The translations under genes were made by a program, and so were the position numbers. DNA of 64,000 nucleotides, taken from NCBI RefSeq assembly GCF_029239295.1, contig NZ_JAQZBC010000007.1, positions 102,645 through 166,644 of the forward strand. Reading direction: 5' to 3'. This DNA comes from Sphingomonas sp. Its GTDB lineage: Bacteria > Pseudomonadota > Alphaproteobacteria > Sphingomonadales > Sphingomonadaceae. Under the pieces are notes generated by a model, which saw nothing but the letters and a program-made list of their open reading frames with translations, was not told the origin of the DNA and searched no databases. Positions 18,580 through 27,173 of this stretch are shown here, piece by piece (position 1 is the stretch's first letter; each line of letters begins with the position of its first letter).

Positions 18580-19503
18580 ATGCGCTTCGACATCATCAAA
18601 TGCCACGGCTCGGGAAACGATTTCGCGCTGATCGACGCGCGCGGCGCCGACCTTTCCGATCACGCCTGGGCGGATGTCGCCCGCGCGCTGGCGGATCGCG
18701 ATGGCCCGGTCGGTGGTGACGGCATCCTCCTGCTCACCGATGGCAACGACGCCGCCGCCTTCGGCATGCGCATCTTCAATGCCGACGGCTCCGAACCCGA
18801 AACCTGCCTCAATGGCCTGCGCTGTGTCGCGCGCGCCGGGCTGGAGGCGCTCGGGCTCGACCAGGCGATCGTTCAGCTGAAGACCAGCCGCGCGGCGGTG
18901 GCGCGCGATGGGGATCTCGCCGCCGGTGTCTATACCGTGCGCGAGACCGCCGGGCCCGCGACGCTCTCGATCGCCGACTGGCCGCTCCATGGCGAGGGGG
19001 ACGAGATCATCGACCGCCCGATCGCGCGCCTGTCGCCGACGCTCGCCTTCACCGCCGTCGCCATCCCCAACCCGCACCTCATCGCCTTCGTCGACCAGGT
19101 TGATGAGGCGGAACTGGTCCGCATCGGCACCATCTGCGAATCCGCGCCCGACTGGCTGCCCAATCGCGCCAACGTCTCCTTCGTCCAGCAGCGCAGCGAT
19201 CGCGAGCTGTTCGTCCGCACCTTCGAACGCGGCGTCGGCCTCACCAATGCGTGCGGCAGCGCGATGGGCGCGTCGACGTTCGTGGCGGGGCTGACCGGGC
19301 GGCTGCCGTTCGATCAGCCGGTCACGGTGCGCAATCGCGGCGGCCTGGTGCGTGCCTCGGCCGCGGCCGACGGCATGGTCACGCTCAGCGGCAATGCGAC
19401 TTTTGAATGGTCGGGGTCGGTAACGGTGGAGGCGGGCCGCGCCAGCGACCTGATCGTGGCCGAGCGCCGTTCGGACGAGATCGAGGCCTGGTCACGGATC
19501 TGA
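18580..19503 (+). CDS. dapF: Diaminopimelate epimerase-family protein (divergent)
   Basis: The 307-residue protein has the DapF double-domain fold: KCHGSGNDFALIDAR at the start, NADGSEPETCLNGLRC with the first catalytic Cys, and ERGVGLTNACGSAMGAS with the second. DapF interconverts LL- and meso-diaminopimelate for lysine and peptidoglycan. Several strongly conserved spots differ from ordinary DapF: CGNGARC is CLNGLRC, GNPH is PNPH and the second motif lacks the usual GSGA. The usual alphaproteobacterial neighbours of dapF are absent. It could be the true DapF of this lineage or a paralogue for another amino acid. Confidence 0.8.
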   Translation: MRFDIIKCHGSGNDFALIDARGADLSDHAWADVARALADRDGPVGGDGILLLTDGNDAAAFGMRIFNADGSEPETCLNGLRCVARAGLEALGLDQAIVQLKTSRAAVARDGDLAAGVYTVRETAGPATLSIADWPLHGEGDEIIDRPIARLSPTLAFTAVAIPNPHLIAFVDQVDEAELVRIGTICESAPDWLPNRANVSFVQQRSDRELFVRTFERGVGLTNACGSAMGASTFVAGLTGRLPFDQPVTVRNRGGLVRASAAADGMVTLSGNATFEWSGSVTVEAGRASDLIVAERRSDEIEAWSRI

Positions 19504-19551
19504 TCCCGCCGCCGGCTGCGCAGGCGGCGGCGGGACCGACAGGCGGGATCA
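19501..19551. terminator. Nested inverted repeats between dapF and dsbA-like gene
   Basis: Two perfect stems share this 51-base gap between convergent genes: TCCCGCCGCC (19504-19513) with GGCGGCGGGA (19526-19535), and TGATCCCGCC (19501-19510) with GGCGGGATCA (19542-19551). The outer arms contain the stop codons of both genes. It should act as a bidirectional terminator. Confidence 0.55.
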
Positions 19552-20292
19552 GGCGCCGGCGGCCTTCAACGCCTGTTCGATCTGCGGCCAGCTAGCCGCG
19601 TCGATCTTCTCGCCGTTGAGGAAGAACGTCGGCGTGCCGGTCACCTGCTTGTCGCGCATCGCCACTTCGGAAACCTTGGCCAGTTCCTCGATCTGCTGCG
19701 TGTTGGTCAGGCACTGGCGCGCCTGCGCCTCGGTCAGCCCGCGCTGCTTCACGAAATCGAGATAGCCCAGATGCTCGGCCCAGGCAGTCGCCTGCTGCGC
19801 CGGCGTCATGCTCTGGAGGCGCTGCTGGAAATCCTGCGGCACGCTTTCCAGCTTCGACAGGAACTGGTCCTGGTCGACGAACATCTGCTCCAGCATGCCG
19901 AAGAACGGTGCCGGACCGGCGCACTGGCCGAGCAGCGCGACGCCAAGATCGGGCGCATGGACCAGGAAGTCGCGGAATTCGTACGAAACCTTGCCGCTCT
20001 TGATGTAATTGTCTTCCAGCGGCCGCGTGGCGGTCCGGCCAAAATTGCCGCACGTCGGGCAGGTGCGCGATCCATATTCGACCAGCTTCAGCGGCGCGTT
20101 GGGATTGCCCATCACATAGCCGCCATCCGCCGTCTTCGACACGGTCTGCGTCCAATCCTGCCCTGCTGGTGCCGGCGCGGCCGCGATCGAATTGGGCGCT
20201 GCGGTGTTGGTGGTGTTGCCGTCGCCACAGGCGGCGAGCAGCGCCAGCGCGGCGCCCATGATCGGTGCGGTGGCGGCAAGACGCAGGTTCAT
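19549..20292 (-). CDS. DsbA-family thioredoxin-fold lipoprotein
   Basis: The 247-residue protein has a lipoprotein signal ending LLAACGDG (Cys near 22), then a DsbA-like fold with the active site RTCPTCGNFGR near residue 78 and a C-terminal GTPTFFLNGEKID with the cis-Pro loop. It probably oxidises or isomerises disulfides at the periplasmic membrane face. It lies 37 bases after a second DsbA-like gene on the same strand, so the two form an operon. CPTC differs from the CPHC of classical DsbA and may shift the redox potential. Confidence 0.88.
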   Translation of the reverse strand: MNLRLAATAPIMGAALALLAACGDGNTTNTAAPNSIAAAPAPAGQDWTQTVSKTADGGYVMGNPNAPLKLVEYGSRTCPTCGNFGRTATRPLEDNYIKSGKVSYEFRDFLVHAPDLGVALLGQCAGPAPFFGMLEQMFVDQDQFLSKLESVPQDFQQRLQSMTPAQQATAWAEHLGYLDFVKQRGLTEAQARQCLTNTQQIEELAKVSEVAMRDKQVTGTPTFFLNGEKIDAASWPQIEQALKAAGA

Positions 20293-20329
20293 GCTTTTAC
20301 TCCGTTGAACGATTATTCGGGTGTCGGGC

Positions 20330-21001
20330 TTACTTCGCGCCCGCTTTGCGCAGCATTGGTTCGAGCGTCGTCCAGTCGGCGTTCTCGATCAGCTTGCCGT
20401 TCAGTTCAAAGGTCGGCGTGCCCTTGATCTTCCCCTGCATCGCCTGCGCGACCTTCAGCGTCGCGGCGACATTGGCCTCGTTGGTGAAGCAGGCGTTGAT
20501 CGCAGGCTCGGTCATCCCGGCCGCCTTGGCGATGTCCACCAGCCCCGCGCCCTTGGCGAGCGTCCGCATCTTTTCGCCCTGGCTGTTGCCCGCCGGGTTC
20601 TGGCCACCGACGGGATCGAAGGCGACGGCCTTGTTCAGCCACTCCTCCTGCCGGTCGAACAGCAATTGGTGCATCCGGGGGAACAGTGCGGGCCCCGAAC
20701 AGCGCGCCAGCGTCGCGGCAACCAGATCGTAGCGATCATGGACCGAGCTGCGGATCTCCACGCTGGTGGAGCCGGATGCGATCATCTGGTCCTTCAGCAC
20801 CTTGGCCGAATCGCGCGTGAAATGCCCGCAATGGGGGCAGGTGTAGCTGACATATTCGACCAGCTTCACCTTCGCGGCGGGGTTGCCGATCACGAAGCTT
20901 CCCTGCGGTGCAGGGGTCGCCACACTGGCCCAGGGGCGCTGGGTGGCTGCGGACAAGGGCGCCGTGATGGCGAGCGCGGCGAGCAGGGCGAGCTTCTTCA
21001 T
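20330..21001 (-). CDS. DsbA-family thiol oxidoreductase
   Basis: The 223-residue protein starts with a cleavable signal (MKKLALLAALAITAPLSAA), then LVEYVSYTCPHCGHF with the CPHC active site near residue 57 and KGTPTFELNGKLI with the cis-Pro loop. Both features are those of DsbA-like periplasmic dithiol oxidases. Its ATG overlaps the stop of the upstream dciA gene (ATGA), and another DsbA-like gene follows. Partner DsbB is not in the window. Confidence 0.9.
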   Translation of the reverse strand: MKKLALLAALAITAPLSAATQRPWASVATPAPQGSFVIGNPAAKVKLVEYVSYTCPHCGHFTRDSAKVLKDQMIASGSTSVEIRSSVHDRYDLVAATLARCSGPALFPRMHQLLFDRQEEWLNKAVAFDPVGGQNPAGNSQGEKMRTLAKGAGLVDIAKAAGMTEPAINACFTNEANVAATLKVAQAMQGKIKGTPTFELNGKLIENADWTTLEPMLRKAGAK

Positions 21002-21510
21002 CTGATGCTGGGCAATCCACTGGTGGCGCCGATCCCGGCGGCAAGCGCCTCCAGTACGGCCTTCAATTCGGGGTCTTCGATCGTTTTCAGGCTGGCCCCC
21101 AGTTCGGGCGGCACGGGGCGTGGCTCGGGCGCGGTGCGCGGCTTGGGCCGGGCGGCGACGTCGCCCTGGCGGATCGCCACCTTGGCCACTGCCGGATAGC
21201 CGAAGAACAGGTTCACCCGCTCCATGATCTCGGGCGTCACATGCTGGATCATCACCGCATGCGCGCCGCGCGCGACCAGCGTCAGCGTGCCGTCCTGCTT
21301 CTTGCCGACGGGAAATTTGATCGATTCGGGCGCGCTGGCGGCGGCCAGCCGCTCGCCGACGATCTCGGGCCAGCGGGTGACGATCGACGATTGCACGAAA
21401 CCGAAGCGACGAAACGCCGCGCCCCCCACGCTGGGGAGCAGTTCTGACACCTGGCGCGAACGATTGGATCGTGCCGGTTCAGCTTCGGAGGCGCGGACCC
21501 GCTTGCTCAT
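20998..21510 (-). CDS. dciA: DUF721 protein, DciA family
   Basis: The 170-residue product contains the DUF721/DciA domain (SSIVTRWPEIVGERLAAASAP, LTLVARGAHAVMIQHVTPEI, ERVNLFFGYPAVAKVAIRQG). DciA is the ancestral bacterial loader or regulator of the replicative helicase DnaB. It is followed, with a 4-base overlap, by dsbA-like genes and is divergent from mutY, an arrangement widespread in alphaproteobacteria. ATG 21510 is preferred over ATG 21522 because GGGA lies upstream; both lack a strong ribosome site. Confidence 0.85.
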   Translation of the reverse strand: MSKRVRASEAEPARSNRSRQVSELLPSVGGAAFRRFGFVQSSIVTRWPEIVGERLAAASAPESIKFPVGKKQDGTLTLVARGAHAVMIQHVTPEIMERVNLFFGYPAVAKVAIRQGDVAARPKPRTAPEPRPVPPELGASLKTIEDPELKAVLEALAAGIGATSGLPSIR

Positions 21511-21536
21511 CCCGCGTCCCATGCCATAGCCGGCAT

Positions 21537-22610
21537 GTGGACGCCAAGCGCTCGATCGCCGACAAATTGCTGAGCTGGTACGATCGGCACCGCCGCACCC
21601 TGCCGTGGCGTGCCCTGCCGGGTGAGCGGCCGGACCCCTATCGCGTGTGGCTGTCGGAGATCATGCTCCAGCAGACGACCGTGGCGACGGTGCGGCCGCG
21701 CTTCGAGGCCTGGGTGGCGCGCTGGCCCGATGTGCAAAGCCTTGCTGCGGCCGACGAGGCGGCGGTGATGGCTGCCTGGGCCGGGCTTGGCTATTATGCC
21801 CGGGCCCGCAATCTGGTGCGCGCGGCAAGAGCGATCGTCACCGATCATGGCGGCTGCTTGCCCGATGACGAGGCGGGGCTTCGCGCGCTGCCGGGCCTGG
21901 GCGATTATACCGCTGCGGCGGTGGCGGCGATCGCCTTCGGGCGGCGCGCGGTGGTGATCGACGCCAATGTCGAGCGAGTGGTCGCTCGCCTGTTCCGTGC
22001 CGCGGACAAGAAAGCGGTGCGGGTGGCCGCTGAGACGATCACGCCGCCGGCACGCGCCGGCGATTTTGCCCAGGCGATGATGGATCTGGGATCCGCCATC
22101 TGTTCGCCGAAACGGCCCAAATGCCTGTTGTGCCCGCTGCAGGACGCATGCGCCGCGCATGCCGCCGGGGTCGAGGAAGCCTATCCGGTCAAGCCGGCGA
22201 AGAAGGCCCGGCCGGTCCGCTTCGGCACGATCTTCTGGCTGGAACGCGACGCCGCGCCTATCGCGACGGGGGCGCCCGACGGCGCCGCGCTGCGCGAAGT
22301 GCTGCTCGTCCGCCGTCCGCCGCGTGGCCTGCTCGGCGGGATGCGCGCGCTTCCGACCGGTGAGTGGTGCGATGCGCCGCCCGGTCTGGCGGGCGCGCCG
22401 CAAGGCTGCGATTGGGTCATGCTCAACGATCGCGTGACCCACGGATTCACCCATTTCACGCTTGAACTGTCGCTTGCCCGCGGGCGTTGGGACGCGCATT
22501 CAGCGGTGGATGCGGGAGAGTGGTGGCCGGTCGATGATCTCGATGCGGCTGGTCTTCCGACGATATTCGCCAAGGCGGCGGCAGCGATGGGGAGGATGGG
22601 ATGCACATAA
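21537..22610 (+). CDS. mutY: A/G-specific adenine DNA glycosylase MutY
   Basis: The protein (357 residues from GTG 21537) is a full-length MutY, which removes adenine opposite 8-oxoguanine. It has LPWRALPG, the Glu-bearing SEIMLQQTTVATV, the helix-hairpin-helix GLGDYTAAAVAAIAFG, the catalytic Asp in VIDANVERVVARL, the 4Fe-4S motif CSPKRPKCLLCPLQDAC, and a Nudix-like C-terminal domain. GTG 21537 was chosen because the frame upstream (to 21471) is antisense to dciA. The two genes are divergent with only 26 bases between them. Confidence 0.95.
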   Translation: MDAKRSIADKLLSWYDRHRRTLPWRALPGERPDPYRVWLSEIMLQQTTVATVRPRFEAWVARWPDVQSLAAADEAAVMAAWAGLGYYARARNLVRAARAIVTDHGGCLPDDEAGLRALPGLGDYTAAAVAAIAFGRRAVVIDANVERVVARLFRAADKKAVRVAAETITPPARAGDFAQAMMDLGSAICSPKRPKCLLCPLQDACAAHAAGVEEAYPVKPAKKARPVRFGTIFWLERDAAPIATGAPDGAALREVLLVRRPPRGLLGGMRALPTGEWCDAPPGLAGAPQGCDWVMLNDRVTHGFTHFTLELSLARGRWDAHSAVDAGEWWPVDDLDAAGLPTIFAKAAAAMGRMGCT

Positions 22611-23941
22611 GGTGGCTCACTGCGGCAGTTGCCGCGACGGCGGTGATCGCGGGTACCAGCATCGCGCGACAGGCGCAGTTGGCGCCGCAACCCGCACCTG
22701 CGATCAAGCCGGCGGGCAATGCCCGCCTCCCGGCAACGCAGGCGCTGTTCGACAATCTGGTTCAGACAAACAAGATGCCAGGCATCGTCGCCGCGTTCGG
22801 TATCGGTGATCGCCCGCCCGAGTTCGTCGCCGCTGGGCGGATAGCCGACGGCGCCAACGCCGGCACCGCCGGCCCCGACAGTCTGTGGCGGATCTACTCG
22901 ATGACGAAGCCCATCACCGGCATCGCCGCGATGCTGCTGGTCGAGGATGGGAAGCTCAACCTCGATGATCCGGTCAGCAAATATTTCCCTGCCTTCGCCA
23001 ACATGCGGGTGCTCACCAATCCCGACACCTCGCTCGACAGCGTGCCGGCGAAGAACCCGATCCTGATCCGTCACTTGCTCACCCACACCGCGGGGCTCGC
23101 GTACAACATCTCGGCCAAGGGGCCGTTGCTGAAGGAATATGAGCGGCTCGGCATCCTCCCGGGGCAGGTGAACCGCCAGCTGGAGGGCCGCGCCCGCGCC
23201 GCGCGCCCGACCAATCTTGCCGAGTTCGCCAACCGTGTGGCCTCGGTCCCGCTGATTGCGGAGCCGGGCACCAAGTGGAGCTATTCGATCGGCCTCGATG
23301 TCATGGGCGCGGTGATCGAGAAGGCGAGCGGCATGCCGTTCGACCGCTTCGTCCAGACCCGCCTGCTGGATCCGCTGGCCATGAAATCGACCTATTGGTC
23401 GGTGCCGGCCAGCGAGGTTGGCCGTCTCGCGACCAATTATGCCTTTGTCGGCGATAACCGCACCCCGATCGATCCGGGCGTCGGCTCGGTGTATCTTAAC
23501 CCGCCCAGCTTCCCGTATGGCGGCGCTGGCCTGGTGTCGTCGGCGCGCGATTATGATCGCTTCCTCCACATGCTCGCGAACGGCGGCTCGCTGGACGGGA
23601 AGCAGGTGATGAAGCCCGAGACGGCGGCGCTCGCCATGTCGAACCTGCTGCCACAGGGCGTCCTCTTCGAGGGGCTCGGCGGCGGGACCGGCGGCGCCAT
23701 GTCGGCGAAGATGGGTTTCGGCGCCGGCGGCTCGGTTTACCTCAGCGATGCGCCCGGCGGCACGCCGTCCAAGGGCACGTTCGGCTGGGGCGGCGCGGCC
23801 GGAACGATCGCCTGGGTCGATCCGGTGAAGAAGATGCGGGGAACGGTGATGGTGCAATATTTTCCGGCCGAGAAGTGGGGACTGCGGCAAAGCATCCCCC
23901 CGGCGCTGGCCAGCGACGTGCAGCGGCTGATGGCTCGATGA
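22601..23941 (+). CDS. Serine hydrolase, class C beta-lactamase fold
   Basis: The 446-residue protein has an N-terminal signal (MHIRWLTAAVAATAVIAGTS) and the beta-lactamase/transpeptidase-like motifs: the nucleophile tetrad in YSMTKPITGIA (S-x-x-K) near residue 101, RHLLTHTAGLAYN, and WSYSIGLDVMGAVIE (Y-x-S/N type) near 226. Homologues are esterases or D-amino peptidases; a true beta-lactamase role is less likely given the length and neighbours. The ATG lies inside the end of mutY (10-base overlap) after GGGGAGGATGGG, and its stop overlaps nudC, so mutY, this gene and nudC are one unit. Confidence 0.88.
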   Translation: MHIRWLTAAVAATAVIAGTSIARQAQLAPQPAPAIKPAGNARLPATQALFDNLVQTNKMPGIVAAFGIGDRPPEFVAAGRIADGANAGTAGPDSLWRIYSMTKPITGIAAMLLVEDGKLNLDDPVSKYFPAFANMRVLTNPDTSLDSVPAKNPILIRHLLTHTAGLAYNISAKGPLLKEYERLGILPGQVNRQLEGRARAARPTNLAEFANRVASVPLIAEPGTKWSYSIGLDVMGAVIEKASGMPFDRFVQTRLLDPLAMKSTYWSVPASEVGRLATNYAFVGDNRTPIDPGVGSVYLNPPSFPYGGAGLVSSARDYDRFLHMLANGGSLDGKQVMKPETAALAMSNLLPQGVLFEGLGGGTGGAMSAKMGFGAGGSVYLSDAPGGTPSKGTFGWGGAAGTIAWVDPVKKMRGTVMVQYFPAEKWGLRQSIPPALASDVQRLMAR

Positions 23942-24804
23942 GCGCGCCTGGCTTTACCGGCGGCACCCTCTCGCGCGTCGCCGATCACCGCAACGATGCC
24001 GAGGCATTTTCCGCCGCGATGGGCGATTGGCGCGCACGGCTGCTGAAACTCGACGGCTATGATCCGGAGATCACCGAGGACGGCCGGCTGAGCTGGACGA
24101 TGGTGACCGAGGCGCCGGACGATGCCCATATCGTGCTGCTCGGTTTTGATGAGGGGCGGCCACGCTTCGCCGCCGCGCCGGAGGGCGTACCGGCCCCGCC
24201 GCTCCGCTCGCCCGCGCTGTTCCGCGCGCTCGATCAGTTGGAGGCGGGTGAGGCTGCGACCTACGCCATGGCGCGCTCGGTGCTCGATTGGAATGCCCGG
24301 CACCGCTTCTGCGCCAATTGCGGCACGCTGACCGATTCCTTTCGCGCCGGCTGGGGCCGCAAGTGCGGCAGTTGCGGGACGGAGCATTTTCCGCGCGTCG
24401 ATCCGGTGGTCATCATGATCGCCGAACATGATGGCCGCGCGCTGCTCGGCCGCCAGCCGAGCTGGCCCGCCGGCCGCTATTCGGCGCTGGCCGGCTTCCT
24501 GGAGCCAGGCGAGGCAATCGAGGAAGCGGTCGCGCGCGAGATTCAGGAGGAGGCCGGCGTGCGCGTATCGGGTGTGCGCTATGTCGCCAGCCAGCCCTGG
24601 CCCTTCCCCTCGCAGCTGATGATCGCCTGTGTCGGCATTGCCGAGGACGATGCGATCACCTTGGATGACAATGAGCTGGAAACCGCGGGGTGGTTCACCC
24701 GCGACGAGGTGCGCGCCGCGCTCGCTGGCGACGGCCCGTTCGTGGCCCCGCCCAGCTATGCCATCGCGCATACCTTGCTGACGCGCTGGGCGGCAGAGGG
24801 GTGA
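23938..24804 (+). CDS. nudC: NAD(H) pyrophosphatase / NAD-cap decapping enzyme NudC
   Basis: The 288-residue product has every NudC hallmark: a zinc ribbon (CANCG ... CGSCG, near residues 124-145), the Nudix box GFLEPGEAIEEAVAREIQEE, and the subfamily signature SQPWPFPSQLM. NudC hydrolyses NADH to NMNH and AMP and removes NAD caps from RNA. The ATG overlaps the upstream stop as ATGA. The longer open frame to 23875 lies within the hydrolase gene and was not used. Confidence 0.95.
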   Translation: MSAPGFTGGTLSRVADHRNDAEAFSAAMGDWRARLLKLDGYDPEITEDGRLSWTMVTEAPDDAHIVLLGFDEGRPRFAAAPEGVPAPPLRSPALFRALDQLEAGEAATYAMARSVLDWNARHRFCANCGTLTDSFRAGWGRKCGSCGTEHFPRVDPVVIMIAEHDGRALLGRQPSWPAGRYSALAGFLEPGEAIEEAVAREIQEEAGVRVSGVRYVASQPWPFPSQLMIACVGIAEDDAITLDDNELETAGWFTRDEVRAALAGDGPFVAPPSYAIAHTLLTRWAAEG

Positions 24805-24814
24805 GATGATCGTG

Positions 24815-24890
24815 GTGACCCCGGCGCAGCGTCGGGGTCACGGACATGTTGGCGCCGGTCAGCGTCGCCCTTTCGGCAAGAGGCCGAAAG
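24815..24890. terminator. Two hairpins between nudC and oligopeptidase gene
   Basis: GTGACCCCG / CGGGGTCAC (24815-24841, nine-pair stem, nine-base loop) lies 10 bases after the nudC stop, and CTTTCGGC / GCCGAAAG (24870-24890, loop AAGAG) follows. The genes on both sides converge, so these probably end both transcripts. The remaining 86 bases up to 24976 show nothing else. Confidence 0.55.
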
Positions 24891-24976
24891 CATCCGGAGG
24901 CAGGCCGCTCGTATCATTGGTGCGGCCGAGGGGCAGCCGACCGACCTCCTGACGAGGCCGACCGGCGCCCCCGTTT

Positions 24977-27088
24977 TCAGTCGGCCGCGCCGAGCTGCTG
25001 GAGAACGAAGGCGCCCCATTCTGCGTTCTGGCGATACCGCTCGAAACGCCCCGATTTGCCGCCGTGCCCCGCCTCCATATTGACCCGGAACAGCAGTGGA
25101 TTGCTGTCGGTCTTCTTGTCACGCAGGCGCGCAACCCATTTGGCTGGCTCGTAATATTGTACCTGGCTGTCCCACAGCCCGGTACCGACATACATCGACG
25201 GATATGCCTTCGCCGCCACCTGATCGTAGGGCGAATAGCTCAGCATATAGTCGTAATATTGCTTCTGCGCCGGGTTGCCCCATTCGTCATATTCGAACGT
25301 GGTGAGCGGGATCGAAGCATCCAGCATCGTCGTCACCACATCGACGAACGGCACCTGAGCGACGATCACCTTGTAATCCTCCGGCGCCATGTTCGCGACG
25401 CCGCCCATCAGCAGCCCGCCCGCAGAACCGCCCATCGCGGCGACACGGCCCTTGGCGGCATATTTCTGCGCGACGAGGTGGCGCGTCACGTCGATGAAGT
25501 CGGTGAAGCTGTTCTTTTTGTTGAGCAAATGGCCGTCATCATACCATTGGCGGCCCATCTCCTGCCCGCCCCGGATGTGCGCGATGGCATAAACGACGCC
25601 GCGATCGAGCATGCCGATACGACCCGGGTCCACCGCGGGATCGGTTGAACTGCCGTAGCTGCCATAGGCATATTGGAAGAGCGGCGCCGTGCCGTCGCGC
25701 TTCACGCCCTTCTTGTACACCACGCTGACCGGGATCTTCGTACCGTCTCGCGCGGTCGCCCAGACGCGTTCGGTGACGTAATTGGCGGGATCGTAGCCGG
25801 GTACCGGCGCGACCTTCAGCACGCGGCGCTCACCGGTCTTGGCGTTCACCTCATAGGTCGTGGTGGGCGTGACGAGCGAACCGTAGGTGTAGCGCACCCA
25901 CGGCGTGTCCGGCTCCTCATTGACGTCCAGCGCCATGCGATAGGCGGGCTCGTCCGCCTTCACGGGCAGCGACTTGCCCGCACTGTCGAGCAGGCGAATG
26001 ATGCGATTGCCGCCTTCGCGCTGGTCGATCGCGATGAAGCCCGCAAACGGCTTGAAATTCTCGATGAAGACCGTGTCGCTCGCCGGCGTCACGTCTTTCC
26101 ACGTGGCGGTGCCGCTGGCGATCGCGTCGTCGGCCACGGACATCAGCGTATAGTTCTTGTGGCGCAGGTTCGTTCGGATGATCCAGCGGCCATCCATGTG
26201 ATCCGCGGTATAGCGCAGTTCGCGCTTGCGCGGCGCCAGCGTCTGGAATGCGGTGGGTGCGGTCGCAGCGGGAGCGCAGCGCTGCTCGTCGCTGACGGTC
26301 GATTGGGTGAAGACGCAGATGAACCGGTCGTCCGTGGTGCGGCCGATACCCATCTGGAAGGTGTCGTCTTTCTCCTCGTAGAGCAGCTTGTCCTGCGCCA
26401 CCGGCGTTCCGAGGACATGCGCCATCACCTTGTAGCCGCGGAGCGTTGTCGGCTCCTTGGCGATGTAGAGGATCGTCCGATTGTCGTCGGCCCAGATGAT
26501 GTTGGGTTCAACGTTGGTGATCGTATCGGTCAGCAGCCGGCCGGTCGAAAGGTCTTTCACCTTCAGCGTGTACTGGCGGCGGCCAACGGTATCCTCGGCA
26601 TAAGCGACCAGGCGGTTGTCGGGGCTGACCTGCCAATCGCTGAGCGCGAAGAAGTTGTGGCCCTTCGCCATGGCGGGTTGATCGAACATGATCTCTGCCG
26701 GCGCGGTCTTCTCGCCCTTGCGGCGTTCGACGATCGGATAGTTGGCGCCCGTTTCGAAGCGCGTCTGATACCAATAGCCGTTCTTGCGATAGGGGACGCT
26801 GGTATCGTCCTGTTTGATGTGGCTGACCGTCTCCTGGTACAGCCTGTCCTGCAACGGCTTCAGCGCGGCGAGCGCGGCGTCAGTGTAGCCATTCTCCGCC
26901 TGGAGATAGGCGAGCATCTCCGGGTTTTTCCGGGTGTCGTCGCGCAACCAGTAATATTCGTCGGTGCGCGCGCCGTTGGGCGATGTGACCTGATACGGCT
27001 TTTTCGCGGCACGGGGCGGCGCCGGCATCTGCGCGGCGGCGCTGGCCGCGAGGGTGAAGGCCACACCGGCCAGCAACATCTTCCGCAT
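24977..27088 (-). CDS. Oligopeptidase B-like S9A serine peptidase
   Basis: The product (about 703 residues from the third of three tandem ATGs) has a signal peptide (MRKMLLAGVAFTLAASAAAQ), the S9A N-terminus DEYYWLRDDTRKNPEMLAYL, a beta-propeller, and the hydrolase domain with the nucleophile in AMGGSAGGLLMGGVAN, MYVGTGLWDSQVQYYEP near the Asp, and the catalytic His in AGHGGKSGR. Oligopeptidase B cuts short peptides after basic residues. A secreted form is common in sphingomonads. ATGs at 27094, 27091 and 27088 are in frame; GGGGG sits six bases before the last, which I prefer. Confidence 0.92.
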   Translation of the reverse strand: MRKMLLAGVAFTLAASAAAQMPAPPRAAKKPYQVTSPNGARTDEYYWLRDDTRKNPEMLAYLQAENGYTDAALAALKPLQDRLYQETVSHIKQDDTSVPYRKNGYWYQTRFETGANYPIVERRKGEKTAPAEIMFDQPAMAKGHNFFALSDWQVSPDNRLVAYAEDTVGRRQYTLKVKDLSTGRLLTDTITNVEPNIIWADDNRTILYIAKEPTTLRGYKVMAHVLGTPVAQDKLLYEEKDDTFQMGIGRTTDDRFICVFTQSTVSDEQRCAPAATAPTAFQTLAPRKRELRYTADHMDGRWIIRTNLRHKNYTLMSVADDAIASGTATWKDVTPASDTVFIENFKPFAGFIAIDQREGGNRIIRLLDSAGKSLPVKADEPAYRMALDVNEEPDTPWVRYTYGSLVTPTTTYEVNAKTGERRVLKVAPVPGYDPANYVTERVWATARDGTKIPVSVVYKKGVKRDGTAPLFQYAYGSYGSSTDPAVDPGRIGMLDRGVVYAIAHIRGGQEMGRQWYDDGHLLNKKNSFTDFIDVTRHLVAQKYAAKGRVAAMGGSAGGLLMGGVANMAPEDYKVIVAQVPFVDVVTTMLDASIPLTTFEYDEWGNPAQKQYYDYMLSYSPYDQVAAKAYPSMYVGTGLWDSQVQYYEPAKWVARLRDKKTDSNPLLFRVNMEAGHGGKSGRFERYRQNAEWGAFVLQQLGAAD

Positions 27089-27173
27089 CATCATCCCCCA
27101 ACAAACCTTGTCACTGCTGATACGATAGGCGCGACAGGACGCAAGCGGATGCAGAGGCGCGCTTGCGTGCCGG

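Noticed and set aside
22601..23941. Antibiotic-resistance beta-lactamase
   Set aside because: The SxxK and Y-x-S/N motifs fit the broad serine-hydrolase family; length, neighbours and missing class C details do not support a resistance enzyme.
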